Position numbers and translations under genes: made by a program. Positions 1 to 9,345 of a stretch of 64,000 nucleotides of DNA are shown here, in pieces; within the stretch, counting starts at the first letter, position 1; each line of letters begins with the position of its first letter. The notes beneath the pieces are model-generated. The model was not told the origin of the DNA and ran no database searches. It saw only the letters and a program-made list of their open reading frames with translations. The stretch spans positions 1 to 64,000 of the forward strand of contig CAIJRD010000011.1 in the NCBI GenBank assembly GCA_903822975.1, given 5' to 3'. Source of the stretch: an uncultured Sinobacteraceae bacterium. GTDB lineage: Bacteria; Pseudomonadota; Gammaproteobacteria; Nevskiales; Nevskiaceae.

Positions 1-244
1 CCGCGAGCAGTGCTCGTGCGTGACTGTTCGACTTCAGCGCGGCCTTCCGTGGCGAGACGGCAGCGCTCGTCTGAAATCCCGGCCCGGCCCTCTGTGGCCG
101 GGCGTTCGAACTCGCCGCGAGCAGTGCTCGTGCGTGACTGTTCGACTTCAGCGCGGCCTTCCGTGGCGAGACGGCAGCGCTCGTCTGAAATCCCGGCCCG
201 GCCCTCTGTGGCCGGGCGTTCGAACTCGCCGCGAGCAGTGCTCG
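1..244. repeat. 114-bp tandem repeat next to sdhB
   Basis: Bases 1-114 and 115-228 are essentially identical copies of a 114-bp unit, and 229-244 begins a third. Position 1 already lies inside the repeat, so the array may extend beyond the left edge. Each unit holds a hairpin with arms GCCCGGCC and GGCCGGGC around a six-base loop (82-103 and 196-217). The right end holds the perfect palindrome GCGAGCAGTGCTCGC (231-245) nested inside arms GAACTCGC (222-229) and GCGAGTTC (251-258). The array lies just downstream of the sdhB stop and has no convincing coding content. Confidence 0.9.
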
Positions 245-258
245 CGAAGCGCGAGTTC

Positions 259-1044
259 TCACCCCCTTCTTTCCACGAGGAGCTTCTTGGTTTCGGCGAT
301 GGCGCGTGCGGGGTTCAGGCCCTTCGGGCAAGTCTTCGCGCAGTTCATGATGGTGTGGCAGCGATACAGCTTGAACGGATCGTCGAGCTGATCGAGACGC
401 TCGCCGGTGGCTTCGTCGCGCGAGTCGGCGAGCCAGCGATACGCTTGCAACAGGATCGCCGGGCCGAGGTAGCGGTCACCATTCCACCAGTAACTCGGGC
501 AGGCGGTGGAGCAGCAGGCGCAGAGAATGCACTCGTAGTAACCGTCGAGCTTGGCGCGGTCTTCTTCGCTCTGCAGGCGCTCGCGCGTCGGTGCGGGCGT
601 GTCGGTCTTCAACCAGGGTTCGATCGAGGTGTACTGCGCGTAGAAATGCGTCATGTCCGGGACCAAGTCTTTGATCACCGGCATGTGCGGCAGCGGATAA
701 ATCTTGACGTCGCCCTTCACCTCGTCGCAGCCCTTGATGCAGGCCAGCGTGTTGGTGCCATCGATGTTCATCGAGCAGGAACCGCAGATGCCTTCACGGC
801 ACGAACGGCGGAAGGTCAGCGTCGGATCGATCTCGTTCTTGATCTTGATCAGCGCGTCCAGAACCATCGGACCGCAGGCATCCATGTCGACTTCGTAGGT
901 ATCGACGCGCGGATTCGCCTGCGTATCCGGATCGTAGCGGTAGATCTTGAACGCACGAACGTTCTTTGCACCGGCGGGCGCCTTGAAGGTCTTGCCGGCA
1001 GCTTTGTCGATCTTCGAGTTCTTCGGCAGCGTGAGCTGGGCCAT
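259..1044 (-). CDS. sdhB: Succinate dehydrogenase iron-sulfur subunit SdhB
   Basis: This is the electron-transfer subunit of complex II, carrying electrons from the SdhA flavin to quinone at the inner membrane. The 261-residue protein has three cysteine clusters: [2Fe-2S] ligands C82, C87, C90 and C102 (motif CREGICGSC); a [4Fe-4S] motif around 172-182 ([12 protein letters not shown]); and a [3Fe-4S] region with C229, C235 and C239 ([14 protein letters not shown]). Length is normal for the longer proteobacterial form. It is the last gene of the minus-strand sdh operon, separated from sdhA by about 160 bases that contain a short tandem array. The Shine-Dalgarno before the ATG is weak. Confidence 0.98.
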   Translation of the reverse strand: MAQLTLPKNSKIDKAAGKTFKAPAGAKNVRAFKIYRYDPDTQANPRVDTYEVDMDACGPMVLDALIKIKNEIDPTLTFRRSCREGICGSCSMNIDGTNTLACIKGCDEVKGDVKIYPLPHMPVIKDLVPDMTHFYAQYTSIEPWLKTDTPAPTRERLQSEEDRAKLDGYYECILCACCSTACPSYWWNGDRYLGPAILLQAYRWLADSRDEATGERLDQLDDPFKLYRCHTIMNCAKTCPKGLNPARAIAETKKLLVERRG

Positions 1045-1127
1045 GGCTAGTCTCGGTTACCTAAGTTTGAACAGTGCGAATTGAGCAAAAACGATGTGAA
1101 GCGATCAGTCGGATTTCAAACTACACA

Positions 1128-1166
1128 GCGTTTGTGTGAGGCGTTTGTGTGAGGCGTTTGTGTGAA
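1128..1166. repeat. 13-bp tandem repeat (3 copies) in the sdhA-sdhB spacer
   Basis: Three consecutive 13-base units of GCGTTTGTGTGAG occur, the last ending in A instead of G. They lie inside the operon spacer between sdhA and sdhB. The same kind of array, with other sequences, occurs in many spacers of this window. Confidence 0.9.
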
Positions 1167-1172
1167 TGGACA

Positions 1173-1188
1173 GCGCCACGGATGGCGC
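1173..1188 (-). repeat. Hairpin with ATCCGT loop downstream of sdhA
   Basis: On the minus strand the arms GCGCC and GGCGC enclose the loop ATCCGT, about 20 bases after the sdhA stop. The loop matches the hairpin at 10422-10445. There is no T-run, so it is not a classical terminator; it may belong to a dispersed hairpin family or protect the mRNA 3' end. Confidence 0.6.
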
Positions 1189-1205
1189 CGTCGTTGACAC
1201 CGACG

Positions 1206-3017
1206 TTAATAAGTCCGCTTCTTCGGCGGAACGACCTCTGCATCGCTGTCGAGCGTGTACATGTGCACCGGCCGGTAGTCGAGCTTCACTTCGGTTTCGG
1301 CGGTGCGCCAGGCCATCGTGTGCTTCATCCAGTTGGTGTCGTCGCGCTCGGGGAAATCCTCGTGCGCATGCGCGCCGCGCGATTCCTTGCGGTTCTGCGC
1401 GCCGGCCATCGTCAGCAGCGCCTGGCCCAGCAGATTGTCGAGTTCCAGCGTTTCGATCAGATCCGAATTCCAGATCAACGAGTGGTCAGCGACTTTGACG
1501 TCATTGAACAGCTTGATGTCTTCTTTCAGTTTGATCATGCCCTCGTCGAGCGACTTGGTGGTGCGGAACACCGCGGCGTGCGCCTGCATGGTCTTCTGCA
1601 TTGCCAGTCGGATCTTCGCGGTCGACGTGCTGCCTTTTGCGTAGCGCAGATGGTCGAGACGCGCAAGCGCCTTGTCTTCCGATTCGGTCGATATGGTCTT
1701 GTGCTTGACGCCCGGCTTCAGCGTCTCAGCGCAACGCAGACCCGCAGCGCGGCCGAACACGACGAGGTCGAGCAGCGAGTTCGAGCCAAGACGGTTGGCG
1801 CCGTGCACCGACACGCAGGCCGCTTCGCCGACGGCCATCAGGCCCGGAATTACGGTGTCGGTCTTGCCGTCGAGGCAGGTGACGACTTCGCCGTGGAAAT
1901 TGCAGGGAATGCCGCCCATGTTGTAGTGCACCGTCGGCAGCACTGGGATCGGTTCCTTGGTGACGTCGACGTTGGCGAAGATCTTCGCCGTTTCGGAAAT
2001 ACCCGGCAGGCGCTTGTGCAGGACTTCGGGGCCGAGGTGCTGCAGGTTCAGATGGATGTGATCTTTTTCAGGGCCCACACCGCGGCCTTCACGAATTTCG
2101 ATCGTCATCGAGCGGCTGACGACGTCGCGCGAGGCGAGGTCCTTCGCGTTCGGCGCGTAACGCTCCATGAAGCGCTCGCCCTTGGAGTTGGTGAGGTACC
2201 CACCCTCGCCGCGCGAGCCTTCGGTGATCAGACAGCCCGAGCCATAGATGCCGGTCGGATGGAACTGCACGAATTCCATGTCCTGCATCGGAATCCCGGC
2301 ACGAATCGCCATGCCGCCGCCGTCGCCCGTGCAGGTATGCGCGGAGGTGGCCGAGAAGTACGCGCGACCATAACCGCCGGTCGCGAGGATCACTTTGTGC
2401 GCACGGAAGCGATGCAGTTCGCCGGTGGACTGATCCAGCGCCAGCACGCCGTGGATGCTGCCGTCACTGTCGGTCAGCAAATCGAGTGCAAAGAATTCGA
2501 TGAAGAACTCGGCGCGCGCCTTCAGCGCCTGCTGATACATCGTGTGCAGCATGGCGTGACCGGTGCGGTCGGCGGCAGCACAGGTGCGCTGCGCGGCGGG
2601 ACCACCAAAGCGCGTGGTCATGCCGCCGAACGGACGCTGGTAGATCTTGCCTTCCGGGGTGCGCGAGAACGGCACGCCCCAGTGTTCGAGTTCGATGATC
2701 GCCGGAATCGCTTCGCGCACCATGTACTGAATCGCGTCCTGGTCACCGAGCCAATCGGAGCCTTTGACGGTGTCGTACATGTGCCAGCGCCAATCGTCCT
2801 CGCCCATGTTGCCGAGCGCGGCGGAAATGCCGCCTTGTGCGGCGACCGTGTGCGAGCGCGTCGGGAATACCTTGGTGATGTTGGCGGTCTTCAGACCCGA
2901 CTGGGCCAGGCCGACCGTCGCGCGCAAACCTGCGCCGCCGGCACCGACGACGACGACGTCGTACTCGTGATGGATGATCTTGTAGGCAGACGACGCCGAG
3001 GGACTGGCGGTGCTCAT
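1206..3017 (-). CDS. sdhA: Succinate dehydrogenase flavoprotein subunit SdhA
   Basis: This is the catalytic subunit of complex II, oxidising succinate to fumarate with covalently bound FAD. The 603-residue protein has the dinucleotide-binding motif [10 protein letters not shown] (21-30) and the FAD-linking histidine in SHTVAAQGG (H56). The substrate-site motif [15 protein letters not shown] and the GEGGYL segment are also visible. The ATG at 3017 follows GGAG and starts at the usual family N-terminus; a longer open frame upstream runs into sdhD and is rejected. Together with SdhB, SdhC and SdhD it links the TCA cycle to the respiratory chain. Confidence 0.98.
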   Translation of the reverse strand: MSTASPSASSAYKIIHHEYDVVVVGAGGAGLRATVGLAQSGLKTANITKVFPTRSHTVAAQGGISAALGNMGEDDWRWHMYDTVKGSDWLGDQDAIQYMVREAIPAIIELEHWGVPFSRTPEGKIYQRPFGGMTTRFGGPAAQRTCAAADRTGHAMLHTMYQQALKARAEFFIEFFALDLLTDSDGSIHGVLALDQSTGELHRFRAHKVILATGGYGRAYFSATSAHTCTGDGGGMAIRAGIPMQDMEFVQFHPTGIYGSGCLITEGSRGEGGYLTNSKGERFMERYAPNAKDLASRDVVSRSMTIEIREGRGVGPEKDHIHLNLQHLGPEVLHKRLPGISETAKIFANVDVTKEPIPVLPTVHYNMGGIPCNFHGEVVTCLDGKTDTVIPGLMAVGEAACVSVHGANRLGSNSLLDLVVFGRAAGLRCAETLKPGVKHKTISTESEDKALARLDHLRYAKGSTSTAKIRLAMQKTMQAHAAVFRTTKSLDEGMIKLKEDIKLFNDVKVADHSLIWNSDLIETLELDNLLGQALLTMAGAQNRKESRGAHAHEDFPERDDTNWMKHTMAWRTAETEVKLDYRPVHMYTLDSDAEVVPPKKRTY

Positions 3018-3019
3018 TG

Positions 3020-3403
3020 TTACGGCGCTCCGAATGCAATCTTGAGGACGGCAAAGATGCTCGCCGCAGCGAGCGCGAAATGCGCGAGTTTGACCAGCGC
3101 GATGCCACCAATCTTCAGCGCTTCGTTGCCGACGTAATCTTCGATCACGACCTGCACGCCGAGTGCCGAGTGATAGAAGCCGGCGATGAAGAACAGCACC
3201 AGGGTGACGGCGACCAGCGGCGCATGCACCCAGGCCATCATGGTCGGGTAGTCGGCGACGTGGTAGCGCGCGATGCTGAACACGAACCACAGCGCCAGCG
3301 GAATCAGTGCAAGCGCCGACAGGCGCTGCATCCACCAGTGACCGACTCCTTCTTTGGCCGATCCCAGCCCGCGGGCCTGGGACAGCGGTGAGCGCAGACT
3401 CAT
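3020..3403 (-). CDS. sdhD: Succinate dehydrogenase membrane anchor SdhD
   Basis: This 127-residue hydrophobic subunit anchors complex II and contributes to the quinone and haem site. Three membrane segments are visible, roughly residues 28-46, 55-78 and 98-120. The N-terminal [18 protein letters not shown] segment is typical of the family. AGGAG lies just upstream of the ATG at 3403. Only two bases separate its stop from the sdhA start, suggesting translational coupling. Identification rests on the membrane pattern, the WMQRLSA motif and position in the operon. Confidence 0.93.
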   Translation of the reverse strand: MSLRSPLSQARGLGSAKEGVGHWWMQRLSALALIPLALWFVFSIARYHVADYPTMMAWVHAPLVAVTLVLFFIAGFYHSALGVQVVIEDYVGNEALKIGGIALVKLAHFALAAASIFAVLKIAFGAP

Positions 3404-3468
3404 TGACGACTCCTTAAGCGTTCGACGACTGGGTCGAGGACGCGACCGATGAATTGATGACTGAAGAA

Positions 3469-3888
3469 TTAAAACGCGAAGGCGACGATCCAGACCGCCG
3501 CGGTCAGCACCAGCGACAGTGCGACGACGAGGTAGCCGCCGAGATAGGTGTTCTTCAGGTCGAAGCCGTGCACGGTATCCCAGACCAAATGGCGAATGCC
3601 GTTGCACAGGTGATACAGCAGCGCCCAACTCCAGGCGAACAGCAGCACTTCACCGGGAATGGATCGTGCGACTTGCGCGAACTGCGCATACGACCAAGGA
3701 CCGGCTGCGGCCGCCAGCACCCAGATCGCGATCAGCACCGTGCCCATGCTCAGGCCAAGGCCGGTGAGGCGATGCGCAAACGACAGCACCGAGGTCAACT
3801 GGAATTTGTAATAGGGTCCAAGCATGAACGGCGACAGGGGCCGCGCCGCGATCTGCGCGCTCTTCGACGCTGTGGTGTTCTCAGCCAT
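3469..3888 (-). CDS. sdhC: Succinate dehydrogenase cytochrome b556 subunit SdhC
   Basis: This 139-residue membrane subunit of complex II has the family signature SFAHRLTGLGLS and the segment HLCNGIRHLVWD, which carries the haem-ligand histidine region. Three transmembrane helices follow in the usual layout. AGGAG precedes the ATG. It lies between the assembly-factor gene and sdhD. The order C-D-A-B is standard for proteobacteria. Confidence 0.96.
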   Translation of the reverse strand: MAENTTASKSAQIAARPLSPFMLGPYYKFQLTSVLSFAHRLTGLGLSMGTVLIAIWVLAAAAGPWSYAQFAQVARSIPGEVLLFAWSWALLYHLCNGIRHLVWDTVHGFDLKNTYLGGYLVVALSLVLTAAVWIVAFAF

Positions 3889-3934
3889 GCTTACCGCTCC
3901 TGAATGATGGTCGTGTTATTGGCGAAATGCGCGC

Positions 3935-4129
3935 TCAAAAATCGATGCAGCGACCGCCTTTTTCCCAGTCGCCAAACCGGGTGGGATCCGTGCCGTCGCG
4001 GCGACCGCCGATCTCGCGTACTGCGGGCGTCGACTCATCCGGCGTGGCTTGCTCCGCAAGGTCCGCAACCGGATCCGTTGATGGATCGTCGGCAGCTTTG
4101 GATTTGCTTGGACTGGAGGGGTCGTTCAT
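3935..4129 (-). CDS. SdhAF4-type succinate dehydrogenase assembly factor (DUF1674)
   Basis: This 64-residue protein is polar and probably disordered at the N-terminus and ends in a conserved block containing EIGGRRDGTDPTRFGDWEKG and then GRCIDF. That C-terminus is the hallmark of the DUF1674/SdhAF4 family, which in eukaryotes and some bacteria helps maturation of flavinylated SdhA. It sits 46 bases upstream of sdhC on the same strand and is probably the first gene of the sdh operon. The ATG at 4129 is the only start giving a family-sized protein. A longer frame upstream overlaps the divergent ygfZ and is not supported. Confidence 0.88.
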   Translation of the reverse strand: MNDPSSPSKSKAADDPSTDPVADLAEQATPDESTPAVREIGGRRDGTDPTRFGDWEKGGRCIDF

Positions 4130-4246
4130 AGCGTCGGTCTGAGATCCCAATTGTGACAAACTTCGCGCAATTCCCGCAATGTTTGGAGTGCTTCCATCGA
4201 ACTGCTTACCCCTGCTGCTCCGTCGCCCGCAGCGCACGCCGCGTGG

Positions 4247-5263
4247 TTGCCGGCGGATGCCGGTGCGGTTGCGCGCGAAGCCTTCGAACTCGATTTCGGC
4301 GATGCGCCCGGCGAGGCCGCGGCGGCCTTGCAAGAAGACTGTATTTTTCCGTTGACCCAGCTTGGATGCCTGCTGGTACAGGGGGCGGACGCCGATGCCT
4401 TCCTGCAAGGTCAGCTCAGCAACGACGTCGCCGGGCTGAAGAACGCACAGGCGCAGCTGTCCAGTTACAACTCGCCCAAGGGTCGTGTACTCGCCCTGCT
4501 CGGCCTCACACGCGGCGACGACGGCATTCGAGTTGAAATCTCGGCGGATTTGGTCGCAAGCGTACAAAAACGCCTGCGAATGTACGTTCTGCGCGCAAAA
4601 GTGCAGCTGAGCGATGTCAGCGCAAGCCTGCCGCAACTGGGCCTGAGCGGGCCCAATGCCGCCGAATGGCTGTCGCGCAACGATCTACCTGTGCCGGCGA
4701 CGGACTGGGACGTCGCCGAGCGTGGTGCGATCCGCATCGTCCGGCGTCCGGGTGCGATCGCCCGCTTCACGTTGCAGGCTCCGGCGGCCGAACTTGCCGC
4801 GCTGTGGCGCAATCATTCGAGTCCGCTGCGTCCCTGTGGGACTGCGGCCTGGCGACTGCTGGATATCCTCGCCGGTCTGCCGTCGATCGGCGTGGCGACG
4901 CAGGAGCATTTTGTCGCGCAGATGTTGAATCTCGACCTGCTCGGCGGCATCAGCTTTCGTAAAGGCTGCTATCCGGGCCAGGAAGTCGTGGCGCGGCTGC
5001 ATTATCTCGGCACGCTCAAGCGCCGGATACTGCGCGCCTATATCTCGGGAACGGCAGCGCCGGGGGATGCCGTCTACGCCGCCGACGGTGACGGCCAAGC
5101 GGTCGGCGAAGTGGTCAGTGTCGCGCCACATCCACAGCACGGCACCGCGCTGTTGATCGTCCTGCAATTGCAGGCGGCCACGTCACCTTTGCGGCTGGGC
5201 AGCAGCGAAGGCGCCGAGGTGACGGTCGATTCGACTTCGGTGCCGGCAACGGACGCATCCTGA
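4247..5263 (+). CDS. ygfZ: YgfZ/GcvT-domain folate-binding Fe-S protein
   Basis: YgfZ proteins bind tetrahydrofolate and support assembly or repair of certain iron-sulfur enzymes. The 338-residue protein has the diagnostic KGCYPGQE motif (C241) followed by VVARLHYLG, plus the N-terminal GcvT-like fold with the QGQLSND and YNSPKGRVLAL segments. The start is uncertain: the TTG at 4247 is used, but the frame stays open upstream to about 4157 without an ATG or a good ribosome-binding site. It is divergent from the sdh operon, whose SdhB needs three Fe-S clusters, so the neighbourhood makes functional sense. Confidence 0.9.
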   Translation: MPADAGAVAREAFELDFGDAPGEAAAALQEDCIFPLTQLGCLLVQGADADAFLQGQLSNDVAGLKNAQAQLSSYNSPKGRVLALLGLTRGDDGIRVEISADLVASVQKRLRMYVLRAKVQLSDVSASLPQLGLSGPNAAEWLSRNDLPVPATDWDVAERGAIRIVRRPGAIARFTLQAPAAELAALWRNHSSPLRPCGTAAWRLLDILAGLPSIGVATQEHFVAQMLNLDLLGGISFRKGCYPGQEVVARLHYLGTLKRRILRAYISGTAAPGDAVYAADGDGQAVGEVVSVAPHPQHGTALLIVLQLQAATSPLRLGSSEGAEVTVDSTSVPATDAS

Positions 5264-5636
5264 AGCGGAAATTTCGAGCCGCGCGCACCTACCCCGTTTC
5301 GTTCAGCTCACCGGTCAACGCGCTTGCCTGTGCCCGCACATCGGTCAACCTCGCTTTGAGCGGCTTGCTCGAAATCCTTGGCGCGGGTTCGCACCTATTT
5401 ATCTGAACGGGTGCCGAGCACAGACACACGCCAAACCGACGGACCCGAACCGATCGATCCGACCCTCCCAAGCGAGTACCGGCGCAACACCCATTGAACG
5501 CGCAGAAACGCCTCAGCGACATCGTTGCGACGTCGCAGCGACGTCACGGCGACGTCGTAGAAACGCTATAGAGACATCGTAGCGACGTACACTCCACTCG
5601 CGCTCCAGTCTGCAACTGCAAAGGCGAGGTTTACGG
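5264..5636. other. Gene-free spacer between ygfZ and the P450 gene
   Basis: No credible gene is present. The right part carries a tandem array of 11-base units (listed separately), and the last 40 bases hold the leader of the P450 gene. I see no terminator with a T-run. Confidence 0.6.
5527..5592. repeat. 11-bp degenerate tandem array (6 units)
   Basis: Six consecutive 11-base units begin at 5527, 5538, 5549, 5560, 5571 and 5582. The first three and the last begin GCGACGT; the fourth and fifth are diverged (GAAACG, GAGACAT). The period equals about one DNA helical turn. The array ends about 45 bases upstream of the P450 start. Confidence 0.75.
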
Positions 5637-6989
5637 ATGTCTGCAAGCTCAAGTCTGATCGGCGCGGGCCCTTCGGCCGCCGCACTCGCCCATATTCCGG
5701 GTGACTACGGCGCGCCCCTGATCGGTCAGACGCTCCACTTCCTGCGCGATCCGCTGGCCTATTGCCGCGACACCGAGGCGCGTTTCGGGCCGGTGTCGCG
5801 CAGCCATTTCCTGTTCCGTCGCCGAGTCAGCCTGATGAGCGCCGAGGGCAACGAGTTCGTGCTGCTCGATCGCGATCAGAATTTCTCTGCGCACCACGGC
5901 TGGCATCCGATCCTCGGGCGTCTGTTCCCGAATGGGCTGATGCTGCGCGACGGCGACGATCACCGTTACCAGCGGCGTCTGCTGCAGCCGGCGTTCCGCA
6001 AAGAAGCCTTGCAGGACTATCTCGCGCGGATGAATCCGCGCATCGTTGCCGCGCTCAAACAATGGCGCACGCAAACCGACTTCCATTTCTACCCGGCGAT
6101 CAAGCGGCTCACGCTCGAGCTGGCCGCCGAGCTGTTTCTCGGCGTCGAACTGCAGTCGGAGATGGACCGCGTCAACCGCGACTTCGTCGATCTGGTCGAG
6201 GCCTCCGCCGCGGTGATCCGGGTGCCGCTGCTCGGGCGCCGCTACGCACGCGGGCTGGCAGGTCGCGCGCATCTGGAGCAGTTCCTGCGCGAACGGATTC
6301 CCGCTCGGCGCGCGGGCAACGGCAGCGACCTGTTCAGCCAGATGTGCCGCGCGGTAAGTGAAACCGGCGACCGCTATCGCGACGACGAAATCATCGATCA
6401 CCTGATCTTCGTGATGATGGCTGCGCACGACACCACGACGAGCGCGCTGACGACGATCGCCTACGCGCTGGCGCGGCATCCCGAATGGCAGCAACGCTTG
6501 CGCCAGCAGGCCGCGGACTTCGGCAAGGCGACGCTGGACCACGACGACTTAGCACTGCTTACCAGCACCGATTGGGTACTGCGCGAAGCACTGCGCCTGT
6601 ATCCACCGCTGACGACGATCATGCGGATGGCGTTGAAGGATTGCGAGATTCACGGCTATGCGATTCCGGCCTTCACCTCGGTGAATGTGTTTCCGATCAT
6701 CACGCACCGGTTGCCGCGCTGGTGGAACGAGCCCGAAACCTTCGACCCCGAGCGCTTCTCGCCGGCACGCGCCGAGCACAAGCGGCATCCCTTTGCTTGG
6801 ATTCCTTTCGGCGGCGGCGCGCATATGTGTCTCGGACTGCACTTCGCCGAAATGCAGGTGAAGGCCGTGCTGCACCCGCTATTGCTGGCGTTTGCGCTGG
6901 AGACGCCAGCCGATTACCGGATTCCCTACCAGCTCGCGCCGATCGCGAAACCCAAGGATGGCCTACCCATGCGCCTGCGACCGCTTTAA
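5637..6989 (+). CDS. Cytochrome P450
   Basis: This 450-residue soluble haem-thiolate monooxygenase has the oxygen-activation I-helix motif AAHDTT (about 262-267), the ExxR motif EALR (317-320) and the haem-binding loop FGGGAHMCLG with axial cysteine C398. The proline-rich N-terminus (PGDYGAPLIGQTLHFLRDP) resembles the CYP120/CYP26-like class I know for lipid or retinoid substrates, but the substrate cannot be inferred. No membrane anchor is visible. No ferredoxin or reductase partner is adjacent, so electrons must come from elsewhere. The downstream sulfate transporter is probably a separate transcription unit. Confidence 0.95.
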   Translation: MSASSSLIGAGPSAAALAHIPGDYGAPLIGQTLHFLRDPLAYCRDTEARFGPVSRSHFLFRRRVSLMSAEGNEFVLLDRDQNFSAHHGWHPILGRLFPNGLMLRDGDDHRYQRRLLQPAFRKEALQDYLARMNPRIVAALKQWRTQTDFHFYPAIKRLTLELAAELFLGVELQSEMDRVNRDFVDLVEASAAVIRVPLLGRRYARGLAGRAHLEQFLRERIPARRAGNGSDLFSQMCRAVSETGDRYRDDEIIDHLIFVMMAAHDTTTSALTTIAYALARHPEWQQRLRQQAADFGKATLDHDDLALLTSTDWVLREALRLYPPLTTIMRMALKDCEIHGYAIPAFTSVNVFPIITHRLPRWWNEPETFDPERFSPARAEHKRHPFAWIPFGGGAHMCLGLHFAEMQVKAVLHPLLLAFALETPADYRIPYQLAPIAKPKDGLPMRLRPL

Positions 6990-7157
6990 TACGGGACAGC
7001 AAGGTCGAACCGTCACAGAGACGAGGGCCGGGCACCGCGATCGTTAGACTAATAGTGAATATCAAACGCACTTAATATTATTTTTAAATGCAGTTCGGCA
7101 TTGGCATCCTGAAGCCCTGGTTATTTCGTCACGTCTATAACTTTTAGGGGATCCACG

Positions 7158-8165
7158 ATGTTGAAGCGCGCCTCGTTCCTGTCGGCGCTGGCCGGCCTTG
7201 CGCTGAGCCTGCCCGCCCACGCCGCCAGCAGTTCGCTGCTGAATGTGTCTTACGACCCGACCCGCGAGCTGTATCAGGACATCAATACGCAGTTCGCCGC
7301 CGACTGGAAAAAGAAGACCGGCGAAGACATCAGCATCCAGACCTCGCATGGCGGTTCCAGCAAGCAGGCGCGCTCGGTGATCGACGGTCTCGAAGCCGAT
7401 GTCGTCACGCTCGGCCTGCCTTACGACATCGACCAGATCGCCAAGATCGCCAAGGTGGTCTCGCCCGATTGGCGTAGCCAGTTCCCGAACAACGGCCTGC
7501 CCTACACCTCGACGCTGGTGTTCGTCGTGCGCAAGGGCAACCCGAAAGCCATCAAAGGCTGGGACGATCTGGTCAAACCCGGCGTTGCCGTCGTCGTGCC
7601 GAATCCGAAGACCAGCGGCGGTGGCCGTTGGGCCTACGTTGCAGCCTGGGGCTACGGCGTCAAGAAGCTCGGCAGCGAAGACAAGGCCAAGGACTACATC
7701 CAGAAGCTCTACAAGAACGTGCCGGTGCTGGATACCGGTGCGCGCGGCTCGACCACCACGTTCGCGCAGCGCGATGTCGGCGACGTACTGGTGACCTGGG
7801 AGAACGAAGCCTTCCTGACGCTGAACGAGTTTGGCGCCGACAAGTTCGAAATCGTCACGCCGTCGGTCTCGGTGCTGGCGGAGCCGCCGGTCGCGCTGGT
7901 CGAAGCGAATGCCATCAAGCACGGCACGCTGAAGCAGGCCAAGGCTTATCTGGACTTCCTGTATTCGCCGGCCGGCCAGAAAACCGAAGCCGCGCATTAC
8001 TACCGTCCGTTGAAGCCGGAGTTCGCCGACAAGGCCGACCTCGCGCGTTTCCCGAAACTCGAACTGCTGAAGTTCTCCGATCTGTTCAAGTCCTGGGATG
8101 AACTGAACACGACGCACCTGGCCGACGGTGCACTGTTCGATCAGCTCTATCAGTCGAAATCCTGA
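7158..8165 (+). CDS. Periplasmic sulfate-binding protein (first copy)
   Basis: This is the substrate-binding component of the sulfate/thiosulfate ABC transporter. The 335-residue precursor has a signal peptide ending near AHA (about 22). It then shows the family segments [37 protein letters not shown] and [21 protein letters not shown], and the [25 protein letters not shown] block. AGGGGATCC precedes the ATG. It heads the cys cluster, followed by a second binding protein and the permease genes. Sbp and CysP cannot be separated by eye. Confidence 0.95.
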   Translation: MLKRASFLSALAGLALSLPAHAASSSLLNVSYDPTRELYQDINTQFAADWKKKTGEDISIQTSHGGSSKQARSVIDGLEADVVTLGLPYDIDQIAKIAKVVSPDWRSQFPNNGLPYTSTLVFVVRKGNPKAIKGWDDLVKPGVAVVVPNPKTSGGGRWAYVAAWGYGVKKLGSEDKAKDYIQKLYKNVPVLDTGARGSTTTFAQRDVGDVLVTWENEAFLTLNEFGADKFEIVTPSVSVLAEPPVALVEANAIKHGTLKQAKAYLDFLYSPAGQKTEAAHYYRPLKPEFADKADLARFPKLELLKFSDLFKSWDELNTTHLADGALFDQLYQSKS

Positions 8166-8220
8166 GCGCGCCAACCGACATCAATCGAACATCGCGGCAG
8201 CATAAACTTCAGGCTTTCAC

Positions 8221-8246
8221 CGGCGCCCGGCTTTGACCGGGCGCCG
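8221..8246 (+). terminator. Strong hairpin between the two sulfate-binding protein genes
   Basis: Perfect 10-base arms CGGCGCCCGG and CCGGGCGCCG flank a six-base loop between the two binding-protein genes. The T-tract is poor (TCTCGTT). It could be a leaky terminator, or a processing or stabilising stem that raises the amount of the upstream binding protein relative to downstream permease genes. Confidence 0.6.
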
Positions 8247-8277
8247 TCTCGTTCACACGCCACGAATTGCGCGCCAC

Positions 8278-9324
8278 ATGACCTTATTTCGACCGCAGCC
8301 CTCCTCTCGCTTTCCGGCAGCACGCCGCGCGTGGCCGGCGATCATCGGCATCGCCGCGGCCGTGCTCGCCTTGCCTGCGAACGCAGCCGAACTGCTGAAC
8401 GCGTCTTATGACGTCGCCCGCAGTCTGTACCAGGATCTGAACCCTGCGTTCGTCGCCGAGTGGAGCAAGTCGCACAAGGGTGAAACCTTGCAGATCGATC
8501 AATCGCACGGCGGCTCCAGCAAGCAGGCGCGCGCGGTGATCGACGGCCTCGAAGCGGATGTGGTCTCGATGAATAACCCGCTCGACATCGACGCCGTCGC
8601 CAAAGCCGGTCTGCTGCCGGCCGACTGGCAATCGCGGCTGCCGAACCACAGCAGTCCGTCCTGGTCGGCGATTCTGTTTATCGTGCGCAAGGGCAATCCC
8701 AAGGGCATCCACGACTGGGACGATCTGATCAAGCCCGGCGTACAAGTCATCGTTCCGAATCCGAAAACCTCCGGCAACGGCCGCTACAGCTATCTCGCCG
8801 CGTGGCAGTACGCGCGCAGCAAGGCCAATGGCAGCGACGACGCGGCCCTCGCCTTCGAAAAGAAATTGTTCGGCAACGTACCGGTGCTGGATACCGGCGG
8901 CCGTGGCGCAACCACCACGTTTGCGCAACGCGGACTCGGCGACGTGCTGCTCACGTTCGAAAACGAAGTCGGCCTGATTCGCAGCGAATTCGGCGCCGAC
9001 CAGTTCGAAGTAGTGGTGCCGTCACTGACCGTGCGCGCCGACAACCCGATCGCACGCGTCGACAAGCTTGCTGCCAAGAAGGGCAACACCGAACTCGCAC
9101 AGGCCTACCTGCAGTTCCACTACACACCGGCCGCGCAGGAAATCTTCGCGCACAACGGCCTGCGTCCGATCGACGAGAAGGTACTCAAGGCGCACGCAGC
9201 CGAGTTTCCCGCACTGAAGCTGTTCGATGTCGATCAGGCGTTTGGTGGCTGGACTAAGGCACAAGCCGAGCACTTCGCAGACGGCGGCAGCTTCGATCGC
9301 GTCATCGCCGGCGTCCAGCACTGA
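8278..9324 (+). CDS. Periplasmic sulfate-binding protein (second copy)
   Basis: This 348-residue precursor is paralogous to the preceding gene. It shares [55 protein letters not shown] and RGATTTFAQRGLGDVLLTFENE. The signal peptide has a hydrophobic core near residues 20-35 ending in ANA. The ATG at 8278 is preferred because it gives a normal signal peptide; a GTG-type start at 8233 would add 15 residues. It lies 21 bases before cysT. The two binding proteins may differ in preference (sulfate versus thiosulfate), but the sequence alone does not show this. Confidence 0.94.
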   Translation: MTLFRPQPSSRFPAARRAWPAIIGIAAAVLALPANAAELLNASYDVARSLYQDLNPAFVAEWSKSHKGETLQIDQSHGGSSKQARAVIDGLEADVVSMNNPLDIDAVAKAGLLPADWQSRLPNHSSPSWSAILFIVRKGNPKGIHDWDDLIKPGVQVIVPNPKTSGNGRYSYLAAWQYARSKANGSDDAALAFEKKLFGNVPVLDTGGRGATTTFAQRGLGDVLLTFENEVGLIRSEFGADQFEVVVPSLTVRADNPIARVDKLAAKKGNTELAQAYLQFHYTPAAQEIFAHNGLRPIDEKVLKAHAAEFPALKLFDVDQAFGGWTKAQAEHFADGGSFDRVIAGVQH

Positions 9325-9345
9325 TATTGCATTGAAAGCCCTGCC

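Noticed and set aside
10-1050. Long plus-strand open frame through the 114-bp repeats and across sdhB
   Set aside because: It is the reverse complement of sdhB plus translated repeat; the minus strand has all Fe-S motifs.
1149-3137. 662-codon plus-strand frame opposite sdhA
   Set aside because: Shadow of a GC-rich gene; composition is Arg/Ala/Val-rich with no motifs, and sdhA is unambiguous.
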